This document shows positions 6,329 to 13,170 of a stretch of DNA of 44,971 nt, piece by piece. The position numbers and the translations under genes were made by a program. A model generated the notes under the pieces. It was not told where the DNA came from, did not search any database, and saw only the letters and a list, made by a program, of their open reading frames with translations. The DNA is from a virus, in IMG/VR virus record IMGVR_UViG_3300035670_000402, positions 1-44,971 of that record; one strand, 5' to 3'. The number at the start of each line of letters is the position of its first letter. Within the stretch, counting starts at the first letter, position 1.

Positions 6329-6746
6329 ACGGCAAGACGCTGCCCTGCGTAGGAATGAGGCTATCATTCGGGATATTGAGGCGAATGCGGACACTGATGC
6401 AATAGCCCGACGCCATGGGGTTTCCACTATTTACGTATCAAGGGTGGAGGCTTGCCAGATGGATCGGCCCATGCGCGGCCATCAGAAGGTGTTTAAACGC
6501 GTCCGCAGTAACATTCCTGGCTTAAACGAACGCCAGTCAAAGCTGCTATCCTTCCTCGCCCATATCGAGGTTTCAGGCGGTGCAATGCCTAGCCGGAAAT
6601 ACATCATGCGAGCCACTGGCTACACGTCACGCATGATTAGTATGGCCAGCAAGGAACTGGAGGAGAAGGGGCTAATAGAGCGTGTGCTATACAATCCAAG
6701 GCTAACAAGGCTAACCGATCAGGGAAGGGTGCTAGCAAACTGTTGA
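6285..6746 (+). CDS. Protein with two helix-turn-helix regions
   Basis: The product has 153 residues. A first HTH-like segment lies at about 25-55 ([19 protein letters not shown]) and a winged-helix-like part at about 80-150 ([29 protein letters not shown]). The start at ATG 6285 lies 44 bases inside the preceding gene, with AAGGATC upstream. It is the last gene before the convergent terminator. Most likely a DNA-binding regulator; no target can be inferred. Confidence 0.72.
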   Translation: MRIAQALQAVADRHKRQDAALRRNEAIIRDIEANADTDAIARRHGVSTIYVSRVEACQMDRPMRGHQKVFKRVRSNIPGLNERQSKLLSFLAHIEVSGGAMPSRKYIMRATGYTSRMISMASKELEEKGLIERVLYNPRLTRLTDQGRVLANC

Positions 6747-6783
6747 AATCATTCCGCTATGTGAAATCACATAACGCACAAAA

Positions 6784-6821
6784 ATACCCCCGGCGCGAGT
6801 GAGGAGGAACGCCGGGGGTAT
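6784..6821. terminator. Convergent-operon terminator, 12-bp perfect stem
   Basis: Arms 6784-6795 and 6810-6821 pair perfectly with a very GC-rich core. On the reverse strand the stem is followed by a short U-run (TTTT), so it fits an intrinsic terminator for the leftward operon that ends at 6913. On the forward strand the 14-base loop carries GAGGAGG, a ribosome-binding-like sequence with no gene behind it. Confidence 0.8.
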
Positions 6822-6893
6822 ATCAACGTCTCACGACGGAGCGCAACTTCCTGCGCTGATTATGATATACAATTTACAGGTGGTTTAGGCAAG

Positions 6894-6915
6894 GTGGGTA
6901 ACACCGTCTTTTTTA
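6894..6915 (+). terminator. Possible weak rightward terminator
   Basis: A short stem (GGTG 6894-6897 with CACC 6903-6906) is followed by TTTTTT (6910-6915). Only four pairs, so support is weak, but the position just beyond the rightward operon fits. Another six-pair hairpin (6840-6845 with 6852-6857) lies between. Otherwise the 166-base gap 6747-6912 holds no gene. Confidence 0.3.
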
Positions 6916-7098
6916 TTTCCTAGTGTTCCATGCGGTTATGCATTCCTCTTTCGCCTTGCCCCACGCTGGGTCATGGATGAGGTCGCAGGGGTCGCATCGA
7001 ACAAACCATTCATCTGTTTCTGCTCCGGTCCTGTCATCCTGCATTTTGTAAATGCTAGCTTTACCGCCACAAAATGGACACGGTTTCAACTCCTCCAT
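6913..7098 (-). CDS. Lar-like zinc-ribbon protein
   Basis: The 61-residue product begins MEELKPCPFCGGKA and ends with a second Cys pair (CDPCD) and AWNTRK, the pattern of the Lar family of restriction-alleviation-type phage proteins. In Rac prophage, Lar reduces host EcoK restriction; many small phage homologues are untested. ATG 7098 follows GAGGAG; the in-frame upstream start lacks one. Last gene of the leftward recombination operon. Confidence 0.75.
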   Translation of the reverse strand: MEELKPCPFCGGKASIYKMQDDRTGAETDEWFVRCDPCDLIHDPAWGKAKEECITAWNTRK

Positions 7099-7099
7099 A

Positions 7100-7495
7100 T
7101 CACTTCTCCTCATACGGGTTATACGACCACTTCACGCCATGCCGCGCTGCCCATTCGTTTATCAGTTCCACCAGACCGGAAAACTGAGCGACCGTCAGTG
7201 TAGAGGATCGCAGGCCTACGGGAAACATCCCCTCCCCCTCAAGGCACGGCAGAAACTTCATCTCAACCCCTAGAGCGTGCATGAACCTGTTTTTCACGTC
7301 ATCAGGGCTGAACGAAGCCATTTCCGGCACTTGCTTCTGTATGTCGCTTATCAGGCTCCAAAGAAGTGCGTTCTGTCTGTCGCGCCTAGTCTCGGCGGCT
7401 ATCTTGCACACATGCCCATCGGGGGCGCTGTCCAAGAGAGACTTCGCGTGGTCGCGCTGGCGTTGGCCTGATAGGCGGATGGATACGGATTTCAT
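7100..7495 (-). CDS. NinB-like recombination protein
   Basis: The product has 131 residues with the NinB (lambda Orf) pattern: an early basic segment, PDGHVCKI, then TRRDRQNALLWSLISDI. Lambda NinB is a recombination mediator that helps load annealing protein onto SSB-coated DNA. Here it shares an operon with SSB, an ERF annealing protein and YqaJ exonuclease, which supports the call. Its start overlaps the previous stop (ATGA). Confidence 0.83.
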   Translation of the reverse strand: MKSVSIRLSGQRQRDHAKSLLDSAPDGHVCKIAAETRRDRQNALLWSLISDIQKQVPEMASFSPDDVKNRFMHALGVEMKFLPCLEGEGMFPVGLRSSTLTVAQFSGLVELINEWAARHGVKWSYNPYEEK

Positions 7496-7662
7496 TTTCT
7501 AGTTTCCCACAGATGCTCCCAATAACTGTAGTAGTCTGATCCCATGCAGCCGCACATGTAGCAATCGCAGCACATTCTAGCGGCTTCATCAATCTTCCAT
7601 ACATCGTTGTACCATTGCTTCAGATTGAACCGGTACAGGATAAGCATTTTCAGCTTAATCAT
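7492..7662 (-). CDS. Cysteine/tryptophan-rich small protein
   Basis: The 56-residue frame from ATG 7662 has GAGGGAGAGAGGGA upstream. The product holds a Cys cluster (MCCDCYMCGCMG) that may bind metal, and many Trp/Tyr residues. It overlaps the preceding gene end and NinB start. No family was recognised. Confidence 0.6.
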   Translation of the reverse strand: MIKLKMLILYRFNLKQWYNDVWKIDEAARMCCDCYMCGCMGSDYYSYWEHLWETRK

Positions 7663-7849
7663 TCCCTCTCTCCCTCTTTACCATAGCAATTTCCCTAAAA
7701 GCCGCTTCTCCTATGGTTAAATATGGGTGTGGCTTTGTGAAGCTATGTGGTTTTCTATCGAATGGAGCATTGCAATGCGTGCTATGTGCATCCAAGGCAC
7801 TCATTTCGCATCTCCCGCAATGGTCGCAAAGCATCATAGGATAAGTCAT
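7655..7849 (-). CDS. Small zinc-finger-like protein
   Basis: The product has 64 residues with CDHCGRC and HSTHC at about 8-27, a possible zinc site, followed by a helical charged end (AAFREIAMVKRERG). ATG 7849 overlaps the MazG stop (TAATG) with GGAAGG seven bases upstream. It is unknown, with a probable nucleic-acid or protein-interaction role. Confidence 0.65.
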   Translation of the reverse strand: MTYPMMLCDHCGRCEMSALDAHSTHCNAPFDRKPHSFTKPHPYLTIGEAAFREIAMVKRERGND

Positions 7850-8223
7850 TAGAATGCCTTCCCACCAGCAGCCTTACGGTTGGCGATCTTATGATCTTCC
7901 CGGTTGGCATTATAAGCGCGCTTTTCTTCGATGGCCCCACCAAGGTCGAGGTCAAGATACCCGCAAAGATCAGCAATGCGGATAACGGCGTCAGCCATCT
8001 CCACCTCAATCATCTTGCGGTGAGGCAGCTTGTCGTCCATTAAATCCTTGCGATAGCCCTCCATCGCTTCCGCAATCTCTGAAACAATGAGCATCATCAT
8101 TTCAGGAACATTGCGATCAAGGCGCTCGCCAGTCTTTATGTCTGTATACCAGCCAGCCTCAACATTGCCCGCGTATACCTCGCGGCTGAATGCGGTCAAC
8201 GTGTTACGATAATCATAAGTCAT
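7849..8223 (-). CDS. MazG-like NTP pyrophosphohydrolase
   Basis: The product has 124 residues. The helix SEIAEAMEGYRK (E49 and E52) and MADAVIRIADLCG (E75 and D78 region) form the EexxE plus ExxD metal-binding pattern of the MazG/all-alpha NTPase fold. Members hydrolyse nucleoside triphosphates such as dUTP or house-cleaning substrates; phage versions are thought to adjust nucleotide or alarmone pools. The start ATG 8223 follows GAGGAG; a longer frame upstream is the shadow of the HNH gene. Confidence 0.82.
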   Translation of the reverse strand: MTYDYRNTLTAFSREVYAGNVEAGWYTDIKTGERLDRNVPEMMMLIVSEIAEAMEGYRKDLMDDKLPHRKMIEVEMADAVIRIADLCGYLDLDLGGAIEEKRAYNANREDHKIANRKAAGGKAF

Positions 8224-8570
8224 TAGATTTCTCCTCGTTCTTTCCTGACCTGAGCAATTTCCCTGCTCTTGGGTGATGCGCGGGCGAACTCGTCTGCTAG
8301 CGCGATAGCATCCATATTGTTCGCGGCGTAAAAACTGCGCTCGCCTTTCTGGTGAAGCGTCTGATGGCATGACTTGCACAATGGCAGCGCATAGAAATCT
8401 GATGGCTTGCGACCTGTGGCCCCGTCCGTACCAATCCTGATATGCGAAACCTCGATACACACATCGCTGTCGCAGGCTGCGCAGGCGAACCCACGCAGCC
8501 ATGAACAATGCGCTTGAGACTTCCACCGATCGGTTCGGTTCTGCTTTTTAGGAAGTCGGCGCGGTAGCAT
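8223..8570 (-). CDS. HNH-type zinc nuclease-like protein (DUF968-like)
   Basis: The product has 115 residues. C30 and C33 (CAAC), SHIR with H43, and LCKSCHQTLH (C65, C68, H69, H73) give the zinc and ββα-metal pattern of phage HNH proteins near recombination genes, such as the DUF968/NinG-type group. Its place between SSB and MazG suggests a junction- or branch-processing nuclease rather than a homing enzyme. The start overlaps the SSB stop (TAATG). Confidence 0.75.
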   Translation of the reverse strand: MLPRRLPKKQNRTDRWKSQAHCSWLRGFACAACDSDVCIEVSHIRIGTDGATGRKPSDFYALPLCKSCHQTLHQKGERSFYAANNMDAIALADEFARASPKSREIAQVRKERGEI

Positions 8571-9058
8571 TAGTAAATGCCAGTTGCAGAAAGAAACGGG
8601 ATCGAGTCATCCAGGTCATCATCAAACGACGATCGGCTGCTTGCCCGTCCACGCTGGTCATCGAACCCGCTGCCCTGCATGGAGCCGCCCCCGCGAGACT
8701 GGTTGCCTCCCTGCTGCTTAGGCCCGTCCAGCATCACTAGCTTCGCATCGAACCCCTGCAAGACTATCTCAGTCGAGTATCGATCATTTCCGTTCTGGTC
8801 GGTCCATTTACGCGTCTGCATCTTGCCGGATACGAACAGCTTCGATCCCTTGGAAATGTAGCGTTCGATCACACCGACAAGGCCATCAGAGAAAACGACA
8901 ACGCTGACCCATTCCGTTTTTTCCTGCCGCTCGCCATTGCGATCCTTCCACTTCTCACTGACAGCAAGACGAAGGTTGGCGATCTTTCCGCCGTTCTGGG
9001 TCGAGCGGATTTCAGGGTCTGCGCCCACGTTTCCGATAAAGTTACAAACATTCAACAT
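8570..9058 (-). CDS. ssb: Single-stranded DNA-binding protein
   Basis: The product has 162 residues. An OB fold spans about 1-108, with the classical opening NFIGNVGADPEIR and KTEWVSVVVF, then a Gly/Gln/Ser-rich linker and an acidic end (DDDLDDSIPF). In bacterial SSB the DDDIPF tip is the extreme C-terminus; here a seven-residue hydrophobic extension follows it. It coats ssDNA in replication and recombination. ATG 9058 is preferred over an in-frame TTG. Confidence 0.95.
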   Translation of the reverse strand: MLNVCNFIGNVGADPEIRSTQNGGKIANLRLAVSEKWKDRNGERQEKTEWVSVVVFSDGLVGVIERYISKGSKLFVSGKMQTRKWTDQNGNDRYSTEIVLQGFDAKLVMLDGPKQQGGNQSRGGGSMQGSGFDDQRGRASSRSSFDDDLDDSIPFLSATGIY

Positions 9059-9060
9059 AT

Positions 9061-9690
9061 TCAACCCTTCCGATAAATTTCAGTCAATGCGGCAATGTCG
9101 GCATCCACTTCCTCAAGGAATGCGATAACAGCCGCTTCCATTTCGCTGATAGCATCTTCGTCACGGTCCAGCCGCTTGACGAAAAGCTGCATATCCTCTG
9201 GCATACGAGGATCGTACGAAACATAGTCGCAAAACGCAGACCCAGTGCAAGCCATCTGCCACATCATTTGAGTGACATATTTTCCGGGGATAGTCTGCGT
9301 TTTCAGCGTGTCGATATGCGTTGCCGTGTTCGGGCATTTGATTTCGACCATGCCGGAAATAGCGGCGTCATCCAGGATCAGGCCATCAGGTGAAGCGCCT
9401 GCCATGTCGATATGCGGATGAACGATAAATCCAACCTCGGTGACATTCACGTCCTGATAGAAGCAATAAGCATCACGCGCTGCTGCCTCTTGGTCGATGC
9501 CCCACTGCATCGCGCTGTTAGCATATCCCTCCTCTCGCTTACCAGTGAGGCGTTCAGCGACAAGCTGGGCGCGGTAGTTTGCTCGCGATGCCCCCCAACC
9601 CGTCTTAGTCTTTGCGATCACATCGGCAACCCTGCTGGCAGTCACCTTGCCAAGCCGTGCGCTGAACCAGTCGTCGGACCTCTGTTCCAT
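9061..9690 (-). CDS. YqaJ-family exonuclease (lambda Exo type)
   Basis: The product has 209 residues. N-terminal RSDDWFSARLGKVTASR, then GASPDGLI (D102) and EIKCP (E116, K118) form the PD-(D/E)xK active site of YqaJ/lambda exonuclease proteins. It resects 5' ends of dsDNA to create 3' tails for the annealing protein encoded just upstream. Overlaps that gene's stop by TAATG. Length fits the family. Confidence 0.92.
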   Translation of the reverse strand: MEQRSDDWFSARLGKVTASRVADVIAKTKTGWGASRANYRAQLVAERLTGKREEGYANSAMQWGIDQEAAARDAYCFYQDVNVTEVGFIVHPHIDMAGASPDGLILDDAAISGMVEIKCPNTATHIDTLKTQTIPGKYVTQMMWQMACTGSAFCDYVSYDPRMPEDMQLFVKRLDRDEDAISEMEAAVIAFLEEVDADIAALTEIYRKG

Positions 9691-10286
9691 TATTTCTGAG
9701 CCTTCTTATTCAGGGCGCTTACCGCCTTGTTATAATCTGCCGCCAGAATGTCGGGGACGCTTTCGGCCTTCATGTATTTAAGGAAGCGCTCCGCATCCGA
9801 TCCCGTGCTTTCGATCAAGGCTCGGATTTCGTCCGCCTGCTTACCGCTGATAGGCGTAGAACGGTTCACAGGCAGTTCGCCAGTGTCGTGGTGGTCGATA
9901 TCGTCCTTCTCACCAGTGGCAATCTGGAACGTTGCCCGCAGGAATTGCTTGAGGGCATATGACTGCCCAGCGCCGAACGCCTGACTACCCATCTTGGCCG
10001 GAACCATGATAGACCGACGAAGCGGACCACGGCTTTCGCCACCAGCTTCAAGGGTGAAGGCAAAGCGCATGCGCAGGGACTTATTGTTATTGCCTGCGTC
10101 GATGACTTCAAAATCCTCCTCATCCTGGAGGACAACAAGGCCATGCTTGGCGCACAGCGGGCGCGTCAGGTCGAGGAAGTCGTCAATGCTGGCGAAGTTG
10201 TATCCGCCATGCTGATTCTTATCCTCCTTTGCCAGCCGTTTGATATCGCTCATCACGGCTGCGATTGCCTCTGTTACCTTACTCAC
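9690..10286 (-). CDS. erf: ERF-family single-strand annealing protein
   Basis: The product has 198 residues. The N-terminal domain (about 1-130) carries the ERF pattern KEDKNQHGGYNFASIDDFL and MGSQAFGAGQSYALKQFLRATFQI. ERF anneals complementary strands and can circularise terminally redundant genomes, as in P22. It forms a recombination pair with the YqaJ exonuclease downstream. It starts at GTG 10286 behind GAGGAGG. Confidence 0.92.
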   Translation of the reverse strand: MSKVTEAIAAVMSDIKRLAKEDKNQHGGYNFASIDDFLDLTRPLCAKHGLVVLQDEEDFEVIDAGNNNKSLRMRFAFTLEAGGESRGPLRRSIMVPAKMGSQAFGAGQSYALKQFLRATFQIATGEKDDIDHHDTGELPVNRSTPISGKQADEIRALIESTGSDAERFLKYMKAESVPDILAADYNKAVSALNKKAQK

Positions 10287-10439
10287 TCAATCCTCCTCTT
10301 TCTCTATCAGCTTATAGCGCTCAATGCCAAATACGATTGCGCTCGCAATATCGTAATAGCCGGGGCGCGCCCAGCAACTTTCACGGCATAGGTGCGTACC
10401 GATATCCACAACAAGCTGCTTCCGCTGCTCATCCGTCAT
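10287..10439 (-). CDS. Small hypothetical protein, 50 residues
   Basis: ATG 10439 is preceded by an ideal TAGGAGG. The product (MTDEQRKQLVVDIGTHL to IEKEED) looks like a compact helical protein with two Cys. It ends four bases before the ERF start and its last codons (GAG GAG GAT) form the ERF ribosome binding site. No family was recognised. Confidence 0.65.
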   Translation of the reverse strand: MTDEQRKQLVVDIGTHLCRESCWARPGYYDIASAIVFGIERYKLIEKEED

Positions 10440-10447
10440 AAATCCTC

Positions 10448-10687
10448 CTATACCTGAAAGCCGCCAGTGGCGACGATGCGCTGTTCCAATTCGAGAACGG
10501 CGGTGTATTCTGAAATGTGGGCTGCCATGGCGCGCGGCATCGATCCATAATCAGGACCATCGCTGCCGTAACGCATAATGACGCTATCCCCGTAGGTGTA
10601 GCAATCAACATCACCAAGATGACAAACGAAACGGCAGTGATCGCAATCATGGTCATATCTGGGCAGGATTAGCTTGATGTGCTTCAT
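10448..10687 (-). CDS. Hypothetical protein, first gene of recombination operon
   Basis: The product has 79 residues. ATG 10687 follows GAGGAGG close to the leftward promoter. Contains a Cys/His cluster (HDCDHCRFVCH, about 13-23) that could hold zinc, and an acidic aromatic middle. Unknown function; as an early gene it may be a small regulator or host-takeover protein. Confidence 0.7.
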   Translation of the reverse strand: MKHIKLILPRYDHDCDHCRFVCHLGDVDCYTYGDSVIMRYGSDGPDYGSMPRAMAAHISEYTAVLELEQRIVATGGFQV

Positions 10688-10713
10688 CTCTTTTCCTCCT
10701 CATCACTATCCAC

Positions 10714-10741
10714 ACCATACCATCAAAAAAGATACCGTCAA
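10714..10741 (-). promoter_or_regulatory. Leftward promoter (module 2)
   Basis: On the reverse strand TTGACG (10736-10741), 16 bases, TATGGT (10714-10719). As in module 1, a perfect TATAAT (10748-10753) lies nearby as a possible alternative -10. It drives the recombination operon starting at 10687. Confidence 0.62.
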
Positions 10742-10756
10742 CAACAATTATACCTA

Positions 10757-10784
10757 TTGCGGTCCATGCCAATAAGTGCATAAT
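10757..10784 (+). promoter_or_regulatory. Rightward promoter (module 2)
   Basis: TTGCGG (10757-10762), 16 bases, CATAAT (10779-10784), again preceded by GTG as in module 1. The downstream start codon is about 22 bases away. It would drive the LexA-domain gene and probably the long rightward unit. Confidence 0.6.
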
Positions 10785-10806
10785 GCAGGCAGCAAAAGGA
10801 GGACAT

Positions 10807-11022
10807 ATGTGGTCACTTACCCCCAAGCAGGATGAACTGCTTCGCTATATCGAAAAGCGCCTTTCCGAAAGCCGTGTCGCACCGTCAATCGCTGAAATGA
10901 TGGAGGCAACAAGCAATAAGTCAAAGGGCGCTATCATGGCGCAGTTGGAGGCTCTTGAGGCTCGCGGCTACATCGAGCGAGAACGCAACCTGTCTCGCGC
11001 TATACGACTCGTAAAGAAATGA
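10807..11022 (+). CDS. LexA-type DNA-binding domain protein without protease domain
   Basis: The 71-residue product aligns along its whole length with the winged-helix N-terminal domain of LexA: LTPKQDELLRYIEKRL, APSIAEMMEATSNKSKGAI, then LEARGYIERE. The cleavage site and Ser/Lys protease domain are absent, so it should be insensitive to RecA. ATG 10807 follows AAAAGGAGG. Position beside module 2 suggests control of these promoters or of host SOS boxes (inference). Confidence 0.85.
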   Translation: MWSLTPKQDELLRYIEKRLSESRVAPSIAEMMEATSNKSKGAIMAQLEALEARGYIERERNLSRAIRLVKK

Positions 11023-11059
11023 CCAACCCCAAGGGGCGCGCACGTTATTGGAGGTTTCT

Positions 11060-11458
11060 GTGAGCAAGAAAGAGGAATTGCTGGCACTGGCCGATCGCAT
11101 TGAGAGGTTGAGCGAGCCTTGTCGCAAAGCTGATGCGGATATAGTTAAGGCGCTCTATCCAGATGCGCAGATCGGTGAATATGTCGGTTATGAGGACATA
11201 GTGTTCCACGCCAAGCCATTGGTTGCCGACAAGGAAATTCTGCCATTCTTCACCGCCAGCCTAGACGCTGCTATGCAGTTGGTTCCTGATGGCTGTGACT
11301 GGATGGCTGACAGCTTCGACGGGAGCAAGTCTGGATTTCGCTTTTCCGCTGGGGTTTACGCTTGTGGCGGATGGATTGATTGTGAAGCAGCATCAAGCGC
11401 CCCAATCGCCATTACGGTAGCAGCCCTACGCTCCCGTGCAGCACTGGAGGACGCATGA
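11060..11458 (+). CDS. Phage ABA-sandwich domain protein
   Basis: The product has 132 residues. It starts at GTG 11060 behind GGAGG. The stretch FFTASLDAAMQLVPDG followed by a Trp/Gly-rich end and AAASSAPIAITVAAL-like segment resembles the phage ABA-sandwich family of small phage proteins. Function in that family is unknown. It overlaps the next gene by ATGA. Confidence 0.7.
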   Translation: MSKKEELLALADRIERLSEPCRKADADIVKALYPDAQIGEYVGYEDIVFHAKPLVADKEILPFFTASLDAAMQLVPDGCDWMADSFDGSKSGFRFSAGVYACGGWIDCEAASSAPIAITVAALRSRAALEDA

Positions 11459-11781
11459 TCTACCTAACCCCCAACATGCGAGCATATCCCCCTCTCTGCC
11501 TAGAAACGCATCGGCTAATCATGAAGGATCGGCTGATAGCCAAGATGGTCGAGACGGCGAAGAAGCAGAGGGCTAGCCAGAGGCGGCGGGCGACGATGTG
11601 CCTGCCACTTGTTGCAGTTCTAGTTTCATGTGCGCCAGTCGATAGGGGCGAGTGCCTAAAAACTGAAGTCAGGCCAATGTGGACGCAGTTCATTCTGGTA
11701 GGCAAGTCCATTATTCCCATTGTGCATCCTGCCAGCAATGTATGCGTCGAATGGGAATTCCCGGAAGGTCGGCCATCATGA
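11455..11781 (+). CDS. Possible small lipoprotein
   Basis: The product has 108 residues from ATG 11455; ATG 11521 is an alternative. A basic region (QRASQRRRA) precedes a hydrophobic stretch ending in LVSC (about 50-59), which resembles a lipobox, followed by a Cys-containing globular tail. If the second start is used, the signal would be nearer the N-terminus but still long. Unknown function. Confidence 0.55.
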   Translation: MIYLTPNMRAYPPLCLETHRLIMKDRLIAKMVETAKKQRASQRRRATMCLPLVAVLVSCAPVDRGECLKTEVRPMWTQFILVGKSIIPIVHPASNVCVEWEFPEGRPS

Positions 11782-12131
11782 CGAAATACAAAGCCGTAAA
11801 GACCGATTGCCTGCACGGCCACACCCATGACAGTAAGCTCGAAGCGAAGCGCTGCAACGACCTTCACGTCATGGAGATTGCTGGCACGATCACCAATCTA
11901 ATCCAGCAGCCTGAATACCGCTGCGAGGTGAACGGAAAGCATATCTGCACATACCGCGCTGACTTCTTGTATTGCGTTCAGGGCCTGCTTGTCACGGAAG
12001 ACGTTAAGGGAATTTCAACCCCCGTCTTCAACCTGAAACGCAAGCTGGTGGAAGCGCTGTATCCTGATATTCTGATATCGATCTATCCGCCTGTTAAGCG
12101 CAAGGCGCGCAAGGCTAAGGCGAAATCGTAA
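11778..12131 (+). CDS. DUF1064 nuclease-like protein, possible Holliday junction resolvase
   Basis: The product has 117 residues. It shows the PD-(D/E)xK-type pattern of DUF1064: SKLEAKRCNDL (about 18-28), YRADFLY (about 56-62) and EDVKG (about 71-75), then FNLKRKLVEALYP. The family occupies the resolvase position in many phages and is predicted to cleave branched DNA before packaging. Start overlaps the previous stop (ATGA). Confidence 0.8.
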   Translation: MTKYKAVKTDCLHGHTHDSKLEAKRCNDLHVMEIAGTITNLIQQPEYRCEVNGKHICTYRADFLYCVQGLLVTEDVKGISTPVFNLKRKLVEALYPDILISIYPPVKRKARKAKAKS

Positions 12132-12153
12132 CACTGTTTGAGGAGAATGAGTG

Positions 12154-12390
12154 ATGACGTGCTTCACATTGAAATTAGAAGCTGGGGCGGGAACCAGCAT
12201 AACCGAGGCGAGCGAGGAGGCTCAATCTATAGCTGACAAGCTTGGAGTTATCGTCTCATTCGACTTCAACGGAGTGGATTGTAACGCTGTCCCTAACGGC
12301 AACGCTCATATGTTGGCTGAGCGACAGCAGCATGAGCAGGCGAGGTCGCTGACTTTTCCGGGTGATTGGAAAAGGGCTTTTTCTTCATGA
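12154..12390 (+). CDS. Hypothetical protein, 78 residues
   Basis: ATG 12154 follows GAGGAG; GTG 12151 in the same frame is possible. The product has a small alpha/beta look (TEASEEAQSIADKLGVIVSFDFNGVDC). No family was recognised. It is coupled to the next gene by ATGA. Confidence 0.65.
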   Translation: MTCFTLKLEAGAGTSITEASEEAQSIADKLGVIVSFDFNGVDCNAVPNGNAHMLAERQQHEQARSLTFPGDWKRAFSS

Positions 12391-12560
12391 CCATCCACGA
12401 CAGCTTCCTATCCATTCTATCCCACACCGTAGCCAACGCAGAACCCGCCAGTGAGCAGGAGGAGTTAATCCGCATCATGGAGGATAACAAACTGCTATCC
12501 AGGGATGAGGCAGACGCACTGATAGAGCATTATCGAAAGCTGAGAGAGAAGGAGGATTGA
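12387..12560 (+). CDS. Small helical hypothetical protein, 57 residues
   Basis: The product is charged and helical (EQEELIRIMEDNKLLSRDEADALIEHYRKL). The start overlaps the previous stop, and the 3' end (AAGGAGGATTGAG) provides the next ribosome binding site. No family was recognised. Confidence 0.65.
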   Translation: MTIHDSFLSILSHTVANAEPASEQEELIRIMEDNKLLSRDEADALIEHYRKLREKED

Positions 12561-12561
12561 G

Positions 12562-12795
12562 ATGGAATACATGGAGCAACAGGCGCAGATGCAGTTAGAT
12601 GGCGCGATTGCTGATTATGCCAACAAGGAGTCTGTCTTAATGGCTGAATTGGCAGAAGCATTGGCATGGTATGGTGAGCAGGCAAGGCTAGCGCGGCTGA
12701 TCCATAGCGAAGGAGATGCTGGACGCCATGCTCTGCAAGATGACGGCGGGAAGCGCGCCCGCGCCATTCTCGACCGCCTATCAGCGCTTGCGTGA
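12562..12795 (+). CDS. Helical hypothetical protein, 77 residues
   Basis: It starts at ATG 12562 behind AAGGAGG. The product is largely alpha-helical and Ala/Glu/Arg-rich (ELAEALAWYGEQARLARL), with a possible coiled coil in the first half. No domain was recognised. Confidence 0.65.
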   Translation: MEYMEQQAQMQLDGAIADYANKESVLMAELAEALAWYGEQARLARLIHSEGDAGRHALQDDGGKRARAILDRLSALA

Positions 12796-12820
12796 GGATC
12801 AGGGATAGGCTAACCATGTT

Positions 12821-12858
12821 GGGCGGCGAGTGTTTTTACCGATCCACTCAAGCCGCCC
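12821..12858. other. Imperfect intergenic hairpin
   Basis: GGGCGGC-GAGTG (12821-12832) pairs with CACTC and GCCGCCC (12845-12858), interrupted by a two-base bulge, around a loop of about 12 bases. It fills the 87-base gap between two rightward genes. No U-run follows. It may be a transcript-processing or attenuating structure. Confidence 0.45.
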
Positions 12859-12882
12859 ACAATCGCAATAGAGGTGCGACAT

Positions 12883-13170
12883 ATGAGCGAAGTAATACAC
12901 AATAAGCCTGTGCGCAAGGTTCTTTCCTTGAAGCTGCAACCTGATAAGCAGGCAATCCACGGTAAGACCCCCAAGAAATATCTTCATGGCGATATCAGCC
13001 ATTTCATGGTCTGGTGCCCGGATGGGGAAATGCCTAAGCGGGTATACAAGCCCGGAGAAAAGAACCTAGCTATCACTCACGCCAAGCGACTGGCGGCGGA
13101 AACTGGTAGCCGGTTCTATGTCATGCGGACGTGGCGCGGTTATGATCCTGAGGATCAGGCCGATGCGTAA
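12883..13170 (+). CDS. Hypothetical basic protein, 95 residues
   Basis: ATG 12883 follows GAGGTG. The product is rich in Lys/Arg/His (KPVRKVLSLKLQPDKQAIHGK) with an alpha/beta C-terminal half (HAKRLAAETGSRFYVMRTW). It overlaps the replication-like gene by eight bases, so it may be linked to it. No family was recognised. Confidence 0.68.
   Translation: MSEVIHNKPVRKVLSLKLQPDKQAIHGKTPKKYLHGDISHFMVWCPDGEMPKRVYKPGEKNLAITHAKRLAAETGSRFYVMRTWRGYDPEDQADA

Noticed and set aside
7849-8526. 225-codon reverse frame containing the MazG-like gene
   Set aside because: Only the part from 8223 carries the MazG pattern and a ribosome binding site; the rest is a shadow of the HNH gene.
10748-10753. Perfect TATAAT on the reverse strand as the main promoter
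   Set aside because: The matching -35 is weak at the right distance; the TTGAC-16-TATGGT pair is shared better between both modules. I mention it only as an alternative.
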